The notes: a model not told the origin generated them from the letters alone. A stretch of 64,000 nt of DNA from Bactrocera neohumeralis (GCF_024586455.1 NW_026089666.1:33899-97898), one strand, 5' to 3'; counted from the stretch's first letter, positions 53,212-64,000 are shown. Numbers and translations are program-made.

Positions 53212-54660
53212 TTATAGATTGGGGAAACGATTTGTAGCCAATATATATTTACAAAGGCGCTTCACTTTAACACCCGCCATTTCGGTAGGATGTCCGAAGG
53301 TATGCGTCTCAAAGTGTGTAAGTCTTGACCTTCCAAACGCGGGAAAGTCAAGAAGGAAGTACTGGTTTGTTTCTACCGCATCTTCTTCCAAGCAACTTCT
53401 GCAGTCAGCATCCGGTAAGATTTGTATTCTTACCGCATGCATGCCAATAGGGCAGTGGCCTGTTAAGAGTCCTACTACGAATGAGAGGCTAGCCTTACTG
53501 AGGGCAAAGAGATCACTAGATCTCCTGCGATCTATCTTGGGCCAAAAGGATTTTGCGACCGCGCAAGTGAAGGCTGCAACCTCAGCCTGGAATACAGTCG
53601 GGAAGTTTGAAACTGGTGTTGATAGAGAGCTCACGACAGTAGACCCCTCCATCAACCTTCCCCACAAGATTTGACCCATCTGGAAAGAAGCTTGCTGCCT
53701 CTCTCCTCCAACGGCTTCTTTCCACCCATATCTTCCTCGTCGATATATGAGCAGAGAAGGAGCCGCCAGAATTCGATATGGCAGCTCCATGATCCAGATG
53801 ATCCGGTCTGCAGTCAAAATTTGTCAGGATATCCGAGTGTCCTGATACGCATGCATTTAAGAATCCAGATTCTCTGAGCCTGATAGCAACCTTCGCGGCT
53901 ATACACCTTCCGGCAATGTCAATGGGCGTTATGTTCAAAATTCCTTTAAGTGCTATGGTTTGGGTGGATTTTAATGCACCGAACATGCTGATGAGTGCAG
54001 CCCGTTGAACACTTTCGAGTTTCTTAGCAAGTGTGGTCTTCCCTAAAGCCCTCCACTATATAAAGGCTCCATAAAATAAGGTGTCATAGAGCCACAGCAG
54101 CACTTTCGGTGAGAGACCCCACCTTTTGACAATAGCTCCTCTACAGCAGTATAGGGCAATAGATGCCTTTTTTGCTCCCTCCGCGATATTCGGCTACCAT
54201 AAAAGTTTATTATCCCGGATGAGCCCTAAATATTAAACTGTATCCGCCGGTTGCAGGCGAATGCCTCCCACTTGCGGCAACGGTGCCCCCGGGATCTTAT
54301 ATTTTCTGCTGAATAAAACCATTTATGTTTTATATGGGTTGATAGCGAGTCCCCTTCCGACCGTCTATTTTGATACAACGCTGAGATATCTCTGCGTTAA
54401 GCAAGAAGCAGGAGAAGATGATGGGCGTGAAATCCTTGGCCGTAACATGGGAGCCCTTGCCAGCCTTCGGGATGAACGTAATTCTGACTCGTCTCCAGGC
54501 CCCCGGGATGTAACCTAATCTGATTCAGTTCGCATAGAAAGGTGCCAACGAGCTGCATGACACTTTAACAGGCTGCTGCAGCTGCGCTGGTATGATGCCA
54601 TCCGGTTCCGGGGACTTGAACGGTTTGAACGAATTAATTGCCTATGCCAAGCGTCGCTCA
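53212..54660 (-). pseudogene. LOA-like reverse transcriptase remnants, RNase H and C-terminus
   Basis: About 54655-54590 encodes FKPFKSPEPDGIIPAQLQ (RT block). About 54515-54400 encodes YIPGAWRRVRITFIPKAGKG. Most of the palm, including the FADD site, is absent. 54200-53990 is thumb-like (RGAIVKRWGLSPKVLLWLYD). The frames 53986-53582 and 53817-53212 contain RNase H (FFPDGSNLVGK, then FQAEVAAFTCAVA). They end with VGLLTGHCPIGMHA and the zinc motif CRSCLEEDAVETNQYFLLDFP, in which the expected last cysteine is changed. Frames overlap, so at least one shift lies in RNase H. Confidence 0.8.
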
Positions 54661-54899
54661 TTCAGAAGACCGACAAATGCCGCACAATCGCACAATTGCA
54701 ATACTCCGAGAAATACCCCCACACAGGACGGGTTGCTGGGGAAATGAGCGTGAAGGAGCATCTGTAGTGTTTCTTAACTGCTTAGGGCCCACTTCCCATT
54801 TGCATCCTTGAGGCAACCCAGGGACACTGGGTTCTTTGCGAGAATACGCCTGAATCTAGAGGACTCGTGACAGCCCCCTACTTTTTCACAGAAGCTCTT

Positions 54900-55908
54900 T
54901 CACGATATTCTCTTAGCCTTTCTTAACTCGGAATTGTATATTGAAAGTCCAATTTTACACAAAGCCCAGTCATCAAACCCACTCCTACGGGCTCTATTAA
55001 ATAAACGTGTACAGGATGCCCCGATATCTGAGAGTTTCATAGTCCACCATAGAGGTTTCCCTTTGCCCTTCGGTGTTTTCAGTGGACAGGAACCCTCCAG
55101 TGCATCGTTGCAAGCTGAGCTGGAGACTTCGACCCACTCCTCCACCGCAATGGTGGTGGCCAGCACGTCCAGCCCCGGTGCGCGTCGGAGAGTTTGCCGA
55201 AGCCTCTTGCGGTAACCTTTCCAGTCTGTACTCCTAGGGTTTCTGAAAGATTTTCTAGGCGGACCTTCTCCGACTAGACTAAACCTGATATACCTGTGAT
55301 CAGAGAAGAAGTGATTATCGAGGACCCTCCAGTTTGAGATCAGCGGGGCAATCCTGTTTGAGGCTAGGGTGAGGTCAAGAATTTCCTCCCTGCCTGCGGT
55401 CACAAAAGTAGGAGAGTCTCCCCTATTACAAATGCGAAGATTTTCGCTAACAATAAAATCAATAAGCGACTCACCTCTATTATTGGTATCCGAGCTACTC
55501 CAGTGTCAGAACCGATGATGATACCGGTACCATTCTGAGACGCTTCAGCCAAGGTCCTCCTTAGCAGTAAAGGAGGTAGCTCTACCTCATTGTTGTGTGG
55601 CAGGTACGCGGAGATAAGCCAGAAATCTCCGTTGTCACACTCCAATTTTGCTGTCACTACGCCAGCGTTGGTGAAATCAGGTACAAAATTACCGTTAATT
55701 CATTTCTGACCAACAAACAGGCTCTGTTCCTACCTGCATCCTTGGCCGCCAGCAGCCTTTGGCTCTTCGTCCTGAGTCCAGAGATCCCGTTACTAGTCAG
55801 CCATGGTTCCTGGATCAGGACGACATCGGCTCCGTCTTGTTCCAGGCGAAGCAGTAGATTGGCGGAGGCCGCCTTCGCGTGTTGGAGGTTAATCCGGAGG
55901 AATTTCAT
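54900..55908 (-). pseudogene. LOA-like LINE endonuclease
   Basis: ATG at 55908 opens MKFLRINLQHAKAASANLLL and VVLIQEPWL, the standard start of an APE-type LINE endonuclease (N and E active-site residues). A frame change near 55660 leads to KLECDNGDFWLISAYLPHNN, and another near 55500-55400. The usual SDANAHH block is damaged, leaving GSDT. The last frame 55403-54900 has DLTLASNRIAPLISNWRVLD, SDHRYIRF (catalytic SDH) and KPLWWTMKLSDIGA. It would nick target DNA; inactive here. Confidence 0.85.
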
Positions 55909-56057
55909 CCTTCAGACTCTCCTCCAGGAGCGCCAGTTCAGCGTCCATGCCGAACCTCCTCAAACAATTGTTCGAGACTAAAGGCGAAGTCGCCGATCGA
56001 CGAACCGCCCCCAGAACTCACCACGTCCAAGATATTTGGGTCGTTTTCCATTGTCAT

Positions 56058-56821
56058 TTAACCATCAACGCCGTCAGTCTTATCCACCGCAGCTGCAGCT
56101 TGGGTGACATCAGCTCTGGCATCCGTTGGGAGTACTTTCAGCACTACCATTTCAAAACCACAGCTTATGGCTCCCTTTATTTTACTGAGAGGACCGATAT
56201 ACTCCGCGTTTAGCATTATCAGCGCTTGCCGATATGGTTCATCGGTTCGCTCTAGCCTTAAAACTCTCCAGTCTTGTGTGGGAAGTGAGCGGTTGCGGTA
56301 TCTGAGGATTTTCTCAACCTCATTCGCAGTGGAAGATTCGGCCAGAAGCCAGACCCGAGCCCTAAGGCGAAGAGGAAGATCCGATTTGTCCACGGCTTCC
56401 AGTCTGGCTCCCTTCCAAACCTCCCCCACCTGAGAGACTGCCTCCTTGTATAAGAGAGCCAATCGTTCATCAGCACATCTTGTAAGCTTGTGCAGCCCAT
56501 GGTGCCAACTGGCACTCACACATTTTGGGGTGGCCAAGGGGTTTCTTTAACCACTTTCAGGACAACTGACGAGATAGCCGTCGCTACTCTCTTCCATTCT
56601 TCGTGGGAGATGGCACCGTCCTCCCTACTGCGATCGAGCAGAAAAAGTAGTATAGCACCAGCGCTTTTAGCGATTTCGCTTAAGGTTGGCGTAGTTTCCA
56701 TTCGCGGTTTTTTACCAAGGGAGGTTTCTCCCTCATACGACCTTTGCCGCTTAACCGCTGAATCAGTCCTGGTCGCTTCCGGTCCTGCCCTATCGTCTTC
56801 GCTCAGCACTTTCTGGCCCAC
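56058..56821 (-). pseudogene. LOA-like ORF1 with DUF4780-type domain
   Basis: Frame 56821-56516 has a charged N-terminus (AVKRQRSYEGETSLGKKPRM). The overlapping frame 56537-56058 (159 aa) carries LRARVWLLAESSTANEVEKI, LPTQDWRVLRLERTD and LIMLNAEYIGPLSKIKGAIS, which match the DUF4780 domain found in ORF1 of LOA-type LINEs. One frame change at about 56520-56537. ORF1 would bind the LINE RNA. The C-terminal knuckles are not seen. Confidence 0.75.
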
Positions 56822-57700
56822 TCGAGTGTGCTAGCATGTTGCTCTGATACCTGACCAACATGCTTACCACTGTAGCGTTCCACGATTTTGGACGCCAATC
56901 GGCAGTCTGACTTTAGCTTCCTCGTTAAAGCTGCCTTGCTTCTGCCCCTGTAGATCCTTTCATAATCTTAGCACAGGTTCCTCTGCTAGTGCTGGCGATT
57001 CTGCCGCGAATGAAGGCTCCAGCCGATTTCGACAGCCCTGCACCTTCCTTCATCTTATCGTCGATGTTCTTGTTTTTCTCAACTCATCTCAACTTACATC
57101 TACCACGACGACGAGGGGGGGGGGCGCATTTTGATTCCTGACAGGGTTTTAACGGGATGGGGGCGGTTGTGACATTAGCCCGTTAGCCATTTCTGATGAG
57201 TGTCACCTTATCGTACTCAGGTGCCAGAATGCCGCCGCCACGAGCCCGGTGTTCTACCAAATCCAAATAAGAAGTTTCTCTTACTCAAACAACAGTCCAA
57301 AGCCAAAGGTCGTTCATGAGTTGCAAGGCCGTGAAGGGCGCAGGCCATTTAGCGTTCCACAGGATGCACTAGCTTGGAGGCTACCTGCACTACTACACAC
57401 TACTTGATACTGTTTTGCTACGAAAGGAACAATCACTAGTGGCAAGAAAGAAATCGCCAAAATGGCATCAAACGAAAGAATTTTTAACAACTCGGCACGA
57501 AGTAGCTGAGCGAGTACACAAAATAATAGTCAAGTCAAAAAAATTCAAATAACGTTTTTTTTTTTTTTTCAAAATTATTTTGTTTATTGAATCTGCTTTT
57601 TCTTAAAGCCTAACAATAAGTTATAAAATCTTAAATCATCTAATTAAAAACTAGACAGGCTCAAGCAAGTGATTGAGCTGTTTTGGTGATACGTTGCTCC

Positions 57701-59340
57701 TTAGTACGCAGGCATATCTCTTCTTTTAAGTCGTGTTTGATCGCAGGAATGTACCAAAGCATTAGCCATTGGGTTTGGGTGATATCGGAGTTTAGATATA
57801 TATTTCATTCTGCTGTCTTCTACTTCTTTCTTTACCATAGGGATACCAAGGTCTTTATGGATATTTTCGTTACGCATGTACCATGGTGAACATGTGATTG
57901 TTCTAAGCATTTTTGATTGAAACCTTTGTAATATATCAATATTGGTTACACAGGTCGTACCCCACAGTTGAATGCCATACATCCAAATCAGCTTTATGAC
58001 CGCATTATATAAAAGCACTTTGTTGTCTAGGCTAAGTTTTGAGTTTTTATTTAAAAGCCAATTTAAATTTGCAGCTCTAATCTTCATACATGTTATTTTA
58101 CTAGAGATGTGTTTTCTCCACGTGAGCCTTCTATCTAGGTGAATACCAAGATATGTTACTTCGTTCGCTTGGGGTACTAATATATTGTTTATTTTTACTT
58201 TTCCATCTTTGGCCTTACGAAAATGTAATGTTTTTACACTTCTGTTCATTCACGTTTATACGCCAGTTCGCTAGCCACTCTTCGACAGAACTTAAATGCT
58301 TCGCTAATATTCGTGATGCTAAAATGTGGCATTTGTTACGGCTCACTATAGCTGTGTCATCCGCAAAAGTTGAAGTTAATACTTTATTAGCTGTTGGAAG
58401 ATATTTATATGATGTATAGTGTTGAAAAATTTACAACTTTTACATTAATATCTTCGTTCATCAGATATGAAATCTCGCACTTTTACCATAAATCGTCTAT
58501 TTTTTAAATAGACTCCAATGTTTTATACAGTTCTAAAGGTAGAATTTTTTTAATCTTGTATAAAAGACCTTCGTGCCACACCTTATCAAACGCCTGAGCT
58601 ACATCTAAAAATATTGCTGAACAGTACTCCCTGTGCTCAAATGCTTTCGTTATCTCGTTAGTAATTCTATTTACTTGCTTTATTGTGCCATGTTTCGCAC
58701 GAAAACCGAATTGATGCATTGGTATTGTATTATTTTCATGGAGAAAAGGAGTCTTTAAGTCTTTCCCAGGTTTATCTATCAAGATAATCTGCGACTTTTT
58801 CCATGAAATTGGATGGTATCCGAAACTAAGAATTGCATTGAAGAGCAAAGAGAGCACCTCTACAGCAATAATTGGTAACTCAATTAGCATTTTTGGGGAA
58901 ATATTATCATGTCCCGGCGCCTTTTTTGATTAAGTTCTTTGATGATACCAATAATTTCAGAAGGTGAAGTCTTAAGAGACTCGAGCGACTCTTTAGCTGT
59001 GTTGGGTAAGATTGACAGCTTAAAGTTGTTCTTTGGCAAATTGGGTTGAAATACCTTTTCTAGGTGATTTGAAAACAATTAGCCTTTTATCTCGTCACTT
59101 GAAAATTTCCAACAAGTCTATTATTGGCATGTTGAGTCAGTTGGTGGCTTCATGGACTTTTAGGCTTTCCAAAGGGAATTTTGCTTGTTTGAATTTGGAC
59201 ACAGCTTCTTTATATACATTTCGGTGTTCAATTCTTCCTCACGTTTGAGCGCTTTTTTTAATTTACGTACCGCAGCTTTCAATTGAAGTGAGTGGAGGGG
59301 GAGCGATTTATCTGCCATTCATCTTGCACGCCTTTTTTCA
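57701..59340 (-). pseudogene. Jockey-like reverse transcriptase
   Basis: Frames 59078-58884, 58890-58504 and 58249-57701, plus a readable linking segment. Conserved blocks: KTSPSEIIGIIKELNQKRRR, SWKKSQIILIDKPGKD, HQFGFRAKHGTIKQVNRI, FLDVAQAFDKVWHEGLLYKI, then STFADDTAIVSRNK (about 58390-58345) and VTYLGIHLDRRLTWRKHI. The block PQGSVLGP expected before FADD is missing, a short deletion around 58405-58440. The C-terminus ends LKRRDMPAY. Confidence 0.88.
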
Positions 59341-60258
59341 TTATACAAGCGTTTCTATTTCTCTATTAGAGATTTTTCTGAAGCCAAGCGGATTATATCT
59401 TTTGTTTGGTGTTGCTAAGACAGCTGCGCTGGTTATTATATCATTGACTTCTCTTATACTTTCGTCAATATCTCTTCCTGTATTTATTTTGTACTCAATA
59501 TTAATGTGGCTACTGACGTATTTTTTATATTTTAGCCAATTCGTTTTATAAGAAGTTAGACCCTCTTTTGGATTAATGAATATGGGGTTTTCACATAACT
59601 TTATTAGTACAGGAGAGTGATCAGAAGATAGATCAGTACATGTATCAGCTGTTATGTGCGATTTACCTACATTTTCGATTACAGCAAAATCAATGAAATC
59701 TGGTATTTTATTACGATCACTAGGCCAATATGTCGGCTTACCAGGAGATATTATTTCAAGGTTATTGTGCCTATTTATAACAGTTTGATACAACTGTCGT
59801 CCTTTCGGATTAATAAGACGTGAGCCCCAGTACGTGTCTTTTGCGTTGTAATCTCCACCTGCTAGAAATCTTTGACCTAGTGTTCCAAAAAATTCTTTAA
59901 ATTCGATTTCTGTAATTTTAAAACGAGGTGGACAGTATATAGCCGTAAGGTTTAGGTCACAACCCCGATTTTTTAGTGATATTGTTGTAGCTTGTAACTG
60001 TGGTGCAACATGAGATTCTAGAGCATAGTGGTTTAAACGATTTCTAATCAACATTGCCGTACCACCATGCGCTTTTCCATCCGGATGATTTGTAACATAT
60101 AGTCTAAATCCCGGTATATTGAAATTATTTTTATTTGTTAGATGAGTTTCTGAAATAAGCATTACATCTATATTCTTTTCAGACAGAAATCTGATAATCT
60201 CTAATTTATGTTGGTTAACACCGTTAGCATTCCATATACAGATATTTAGTAAGCTCAT
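59341..60258 (-). CDS. Jockey-like APE endonuclease region (305 aa, open)
   Basis: Open from the ORF2 ATG. Active-site blocks are all present: ICIWNANGVNQHKLE (N), VMLISETHL (E), LTAIYCPPRF (Y/P), LAGGDYNAKDTYWGSR (D and N), FIDFAV (D), and SSDHSPVLI (D, H). The length matches a full APE domain with the linker to RT. The frame ends at ETLV*, so endonuclease is now separate from RT. It nicks DNA to prime reverse transcription in this clade. The surviving frame suggests a fairly young copy. Confidence 0.92.
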   Translation of the reverse strand: MSLLNICIWNANGVNQHKLEIIRFLSEKNIDVMLISETHLTNKNNFNIPGFRLYVTNHPDGKAHGGTAMLIRNRLNHYALESHVAPQLQATTISLKNRGCDLNLTAIYCPPRFKITEIEFKEFFGTLGQRFLAGGDYNAKDTYWGSRLINPKGRQLYQTVINRHNNLEIISPGKPTYWPSDRNKIPDFIDFAVIENVGKSHITADTCTDLSSDHSPVLIKLCENPIFINPKEGLTSYKTNWLKYKKYVSSHINIEYKINTGRDIDESIREVNDIITSAAVLATPNKRYNPLGFRKISNREIETLV

Positions 60259-60745
60259 TTTTTACTTAATAAATTTTGCAGCATTTGATTTTGTGATTTT
60301 ATTAAATCTTGGATCATGTTTTGCATAGTAGACATAAATTGTGTCATACACTGTGTTAGATTTATAATCATAGTTTCAATACCTCCATTTGGAGGATTTT
60401 GCGGCAGTTGCATTTGCACAGTGTTGCCTTTCACCTTCCTTGCATAGCTTCCTTGCATAATATTATTGTTAAAAGCAATAGGATTTGAACTTTTTTCTGA
60501 GGTTATATATTTCAAGCATCATTCACAAACTTTTTTGGTTACGAAATCTTTGATATTGCCCTTTGACAACTTCGATTTCTTTATATACAGGGCAACCTCT
60601 GTAGTTAGCAGTGTGATTTCCTCCGCAAAAAATTGCTGCATTTTTTATTTAATTCTTCTTTCTTAAGGGTAAAAAATTTGGAAGTGGGATGTAAATCACC
60701 ACATACCACACAAACACTGCGGAGAGTGCAGTATGATTTAGTCCA
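60255..60745 (-). pseudogene. Jockey-like ORF1 C-terminus with zinc knuckles
   Basis: Upstream frames show CVVCGDLHPTSKFF (about 60705-60664) and CGGNHTANYRGCPVYKEIE (about 60630-60574), two CCHC-type knuckles typical of Jockey gag, separated by frame changes. The 86-residue frame 60515-60255 then gives a basic/asparagine-rich stretch and an amphipathic methionine-glutamine helix (MTQFMSTMQNMIQDLIKSQN). The capsid part is truncated. It would coat the LINE RNA. Confidence 0.8.
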
Positions 60746-60769
60746 TATTCTTGGCAGTTAGTTTAAAAA

Positions 60770-61320
60770 TTGTTCAAACCGGACCGTTTCTTTTATTTTT
60801 TTAGTTTAACTAGAAGATAATTTACGATGCAGCAAATATTTCAAATTATATATTGGATGGGTTCATTTTTTTTTCTGATTGCCCGAATTCAGCAACAAAA
60901 TCGTAAAAATTTTAAACATTGGCTGTGGTATTTTGTTTCTATTAATATATATTTACAACTGAAAATTTTAATTCTCAAAACCACATTCTTCCAATGCTTC
61001 TTTGACTTCAAAGAGTCTACGGCGGACTCTATATTTGATTACAACAACTAAATCTTAAATAGCTCTTCAGTTGATACGAATAAAAATTCTTGTTTTTATT
61101 TGACAAAAATTTAACTATGTCCATAAAACTTTTTTCAGTGTAAAAATATTTTGTTTCATATATATTCTTTTTTCAAAGGCACTATTATGGAATTTGTTAG
61201 TACCTACAATTTTACTTAATTCAGCAACGAGAGCATTATAAGCTCATGCAAATAAATTTCATTATTTACGACTGTGGTGGTAAACTTGAATAAAAACTTG
61301 TTTTTAACCAGCAATAATAT
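60770..61320. other. AT-rich spacer
   Basis: No gene. Several short frames without domains, and runs of T and A. It separates the Jockey copy from the next element. Confidence 0.5.
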
Positions 61321-61324
61321 ACAA

Positions 61325-63470
61325 GAGGGTGGGTCGATTCCGAACTTTTTTCGATTCGGGATTTCTAATAGTGCGGAAAAGTTGCCTTAGTACTTCCTGA
61401 TTCCAATGCAACATTTTGTTTTGAGATCGGATTGCATCTTCAACCCCAACTCCGGCCTTGAAATTTCGGAAATTCGCCTGAAATCGTGAAATTGTCTACC
61501 TAGCGCCTGAAATACGCATCTCATGGCAAAACGTATAAAACAAAAGTTATTTGTCACGTCATTTGCTACCGAAATGGTATATGTGATCATGGCCGTAGGA
61601 CGAACCGTTCCCGAGATACGAGCGAAAATGCGGCGCGCCACAGCGCAAGGTGAAAATTGGTGAAATACATTCATTTCCCTGCGCAAAGGATACGTTCGGA
61701 TAGGTCTCCACACAAATATTTTTTCATCGAGTTCCTTCACTCTTGTCGTTGATTTCGCCGAGTGCTATCACTTATATTCTCTCGACAGAACACAGAACTC
61801 AAAATGTCTGTATCTAAATTTAAATTTAGACAGAAATTTCCTGTGGTTGGCATATATCCGTACAATCTCTTTGAGTCCCAGTTACCTACTTACCAGGATG
61901 TTCTTTTGTGTTATCAGTTTGAAAGATTTCGTATAGGGCGACTCCGAGGCGACAACTATGAACCTAGGAGTAAAGAGCTTACAGAAATAGTTGCAAAAAA
62001 GGTTGAAAATACTTTCAAAAAGTCATCTATTCCGATAGTTTCTCACACCAGAGTTGTACAAATGCTCACCACATACCATAAGAAATTTCTGACTCTTAAA
62101 CAAATGTTTTTAAGGAAACCAATAGGTTTGAGCTCTAAAAGAGACGACTTTGTCTCTTCTGCCGGAAAATTATTTGACATCGCTGCTTGTAAATGCATTT
62201 ATTTTTCTTCTTGCACTTGTCCAAAGAAAAGGAAAGTTCCTATCAATGAACAACCATTTCTCTTGGACCATAGAACCAGAGGAAATGGTCGCATTGAAAG
62301 TGTTGATCTACCTGAAACAAAAAAGATTACAAAGAAAAATGAACGTAAAGAAAAGCTTTCAAAACGTTATTCAACATCAACACTTACCAGAAAAGAATCA
62401 GCTAGAACACGTGACCATTCAGATAAGCCAGACTCTCATACAGACGACAACAATGTAGGTGCGTCGCACATGGATTCTTCCAAAAACGATTCTGAAGATG
62501 AATTTTCTCTTCCATCCTCTTAAACCAAACAAAACACACTAGTATTAGAACACACTGCTTTAGCTGCCCAAAAATTTGGAGTAAGTGATAGAGTAGCGGC
62601 CTTGAATGTTTCATCTGCTTTTCTGGATGCCAAAAAAGCAGGTTTGATAACAAAGGATCAGGCTAGCTTTGTCACTGACAAATGCAAGATTAGTTGGGAA
62701 AAAAAAAAGTGTTAGAGTTAAGCTCCAAAACACCGAAAGTATTGACTCTGTATATGGGCTGTATTTTGACGGCCGCAAAGACAATACACTTACACAAGTC
62801 AGCGAAGGTGAAAAGTACTACCGCGACACTGTCAAAGAGGAACATATTTCTCTCATAGAGGAACCTGGTTGTCATTACTTTGGCCACGTCACCTCTCCTT
62901 CCGGGTCAGCTGAGGATGAGACGCAAACTATATGGCAACATTTACAAGACAATCGGAAACTAGAAGTAAGAATAGGTAGACCATTACAGTGGGTTGTTTG
63001 TCTTTTACATTTCAACGAACTTCCATTTCGTGCTCTTTTCGAACACATAGATGGTGTCTCAAAGAGTCCAAATACATTCTCTGGCGATATAGGTAAACTG
63101 CTCCCTGATTGTGAGAAGTTGCCTGTTGTCAAATTTGAAAGTTTTCTATCCTGCCAATTACCTTCTGAGGTTATTAATCCGACCCAACTTAGCACAGACC
63201 AAGCTTATCTCTATATAATATCAAAAGCTGTTATTTCCGGTCAATGTTCCTCAGATTTAGCGTCGATGCATCCAGGTAACATGTGCAAATCTCGCTGACT
63301 CACCTGTGCAAATAGAATTCTGAGATTTTACATTTCTACTGACAAACCAACAAAGGAAATAAAGGTTTTGTTCAAGTACATACTTACAGTTTACTCACCT
63401 TTGTTTCTCAATAAGATTCAACAGTTCAATCAAAGATGGCTCGCGAGTTACATTCCTATACTCTAAACAC
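61325..63470 (+). mobile_element. Possible DNA element with a conserved unnamed protein gene
   Basis: A sharp block AGAGGGTGGGTCGATTCCGA at 61323 looks like the left end of a repeat, followed by about 450 bp of leader. This contains CGAGATACGAGCG-type sequence similar in style to the TTAA elements. A plus-strand gene follows. The matching right end is not in the window because an LTR begins near 63446. Element status is inference. Confidence 0.4.
61804..63465 (+). pseudogene. Conserved multicopy arthropod protein of unknown function, broken
   Basis: The first frame, 61804-62523 (239 codons from the ATG at 61804; the frame is open further upstream), is basic and serine/lysine-rich with a cysteine cluster (ACKCIYFSSCTCPKK). 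After a TAA the reading continues (VLEHTALAAQKFGVSDR; LITKDQASFVTDKCKI) and shifts near 62690 into the 209-residue frame ending at 63298. That part has VYGLYFDGRKDNTLTQ, EEHISLIEEPGCHYFGHVT, RPLQWVVCLLHFNELPFRAL and FSGDIGKLLPDCEKLPVVKF. A TGA then stands where SRWLTCANR would be expected, and family sequence continues to about 63420. Between QDNRKLEV and RIGRPLQW a segment of the family appears deleted. I recognise the family from many invertebrate genomes but know no function; a transposase-like role is only a guess. Confidence 0.6.
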
Positions 63471-63857
63471 CTTGTAATAATATATACATACTTATGTATG
63501 TATATAGTAAATGCTTAATAGCTTACTAACATAATATTAGGTTCCACATTAGGCTTAGTTGTGGAATAAGAGAGTGAGCGTATTTCTGGTCCGCTAACGC
63601 CAACTCAACTAAAAACATAAATATATACATACATATATATATAAATAAGTATATATAAGTAAATAAGCTAATGTCGAACGATAATACAGTTAAGCCTAAT
63701 ATTAGAAGCTAACTAACTAAGAATGTCAGTACAGTTAGCATTAGAATAAGGAGTATGTAAACTAATAGGAATATAAAGTTAGTCAGTCTTAAGATTCACT
63801 TCAATAAATACGGTTGTCAAAATAAGGCCGAAGCTTTTTATTTTGTAAACCATAACT
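63446..63857 (+). repeat. 5' LTR of a gypsy/17.6-type element, start uncertain
   Basis: Ends CATAACT just before the primer site. Carries TACATACTTATGTATGTA palindromes near 63485, a TATAAATAAGTATATATAAG stretch (63637-63656), and AATAAA at 63803. The proposed start AGTTACATTCC mirrors the AACT end but no target duplication or second LTR can be checked inside the window. Confidence 0.55.
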
Positions 63858-63875
63858 GGCGCAGTCGGGTTAACT
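63857..63875 (+). promoter_or_regulatory. tRNA-Ser-type primer-binding site
   Basis: TGGCGCAGTCGGGTTAAC follows the LTR end directly. TGGCGCAGTCGG is the primer site of the 17.6/297 group of gypsy elements. The rest (63876-64000) is the untranslated leader; the genes would be to the right of the window. Confidence 0.8.
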
Positions 63876-64000
63876 TTGATCAAAAGATCAATGAAATCGA
63901 ATCGTATTGCCGAAAATATTTAAAAAGTTTAATTAAAAAAATAAGCGAAAGTTTTATGCCGAAAAGAAAAAAAGATATCAAAATAATCATTAATATTACA

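Larger units (their letters stand above)
53212..57420 (-). mobile_element. LOA/Bilbo-like LINE with RNase H, decayed
   Basis: Minus-strand order: 5' part (57420-56830, GC-rich leader, no gene), ORF1, endonuclease, reverse transcriptase scraps, RNase H and C-terminal zinc motif. It covers the whole length of a LINE, so it may be nearly full-length with an internal RT deletion. The clade call rests on the ORF1 type, RNase H and the endonuclease start. Confidence 0.82.
57551..60760 (-). mobile_element. Jockey-like LINE, 5'-truncated
   Basis: A 3' poly-A shows as a T run at 57557-57571. Minus-strand order: end of ORF1 (60740-60255), endonuclease (60258-59341), reverse transcriptase (59340-57701). 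ORF1 stop and ORF2 ATG overlap by four bases (60255-60258). It is the best preserved LINE in the window but has stops in RT and a small internal deletion. Confidence 0.9.

Noticed and set aside
53219..53674. 151-codon plus-strand frame
   Set aside because: Antisense shadow of the LOA-like RNase H and C-terminal frames, which carry the recognisable motifs.

Overview
The window is a piece of an AT-rich insect genome made almost entirely of transposable elements. A schizophoran fly (Drosophila- or tephritid-like) fits best. The clues are three gypsy-lineage LTR elements, two with env genes or env remnants, on tRNA primer sites; R1-, LOA- and Jockey-like LINEs; Tigger/pogo, mariner, hAT and Helitron remnants; and dense ACATATGTATGTA-type microsatellites. 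I could support no ordinary host gene, rRNA gene or intact tRNA gene. It reads like pericentromeric heterochromatin or a TE-dense intergenic region. The species assignment is inference.

Layout. 1-1590: copy A of an AT-rich dispersed repeat, also seen near 15.3-17.0, 20.0-23.66 and 46.0-47.2 kb. 1861-7389: a 5.5-kb terminal-inverted-repeat (TIR) transposon with a broken tnp2-like transposase and a readable, intron-containing gene ending in a DUF4806-like domain. 7454-8652: hAT-type foldback element with 8-bp target duplications. 8699-15307: gypsy-1, minus strand, env readable but most of integrase deleted. 16999-20012: gypsy-2, an internally deleted relative of gypsy-3 carrying a degenerate peptide-coding tandem array. 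20149-22911: TTAA-flanked element with a 2-kb pogo element (20597-22634) inside. 23661-26060: R1-like LINE. 26061-28140: two BEL/Pao fragments. 28160-31480: mariner, LINE 3' end, Helitron helicase and a second mariner. 31566-41406: gypsy-3 with a perfect TGCA duplication, broken into by a GTTCGG-family element (pol) and a hAT foldback element (right LTR). 41855-45173: long GTTCGG-family element with a second pogo element inside. 45.2-50.1 kb: small remnants. 50.16-53.1 kb: R1-like LINE, plus strand. 53.2-57.4 kb: LOA-like LINE, minus. 57.55-60.76 kb: Jockey-like LINE, minus. 61.3-63.45 kb: a broken gene of a conserved, unnamed, often multicopy animal family behind a possible element end. About 63.45 kb to the end: an LTR with a tRNA-Ser-type primer site, whose element runs off the window.

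How the parts relate. Nesting gives relative ages. The dispersed repeat was hit by gypsy-2 and by the TTAA element, and the TTAA element by pogo-1. Gypsy-3 is young by its LTRs (about five differences in 353 bp), and the hAT and GTTCGG insertions are younger still. Gypsy-1 and gypsy-3 share the same candidate frameshift heptamer at the gag-pol junction. Most coding regions carry stops or frameshifts. The long readable ones are the gypsy-1 env, the gypsy-3 gag, the second gene of the 5.5-kb transposon and the pogo-2 transposase, which has a single stop.
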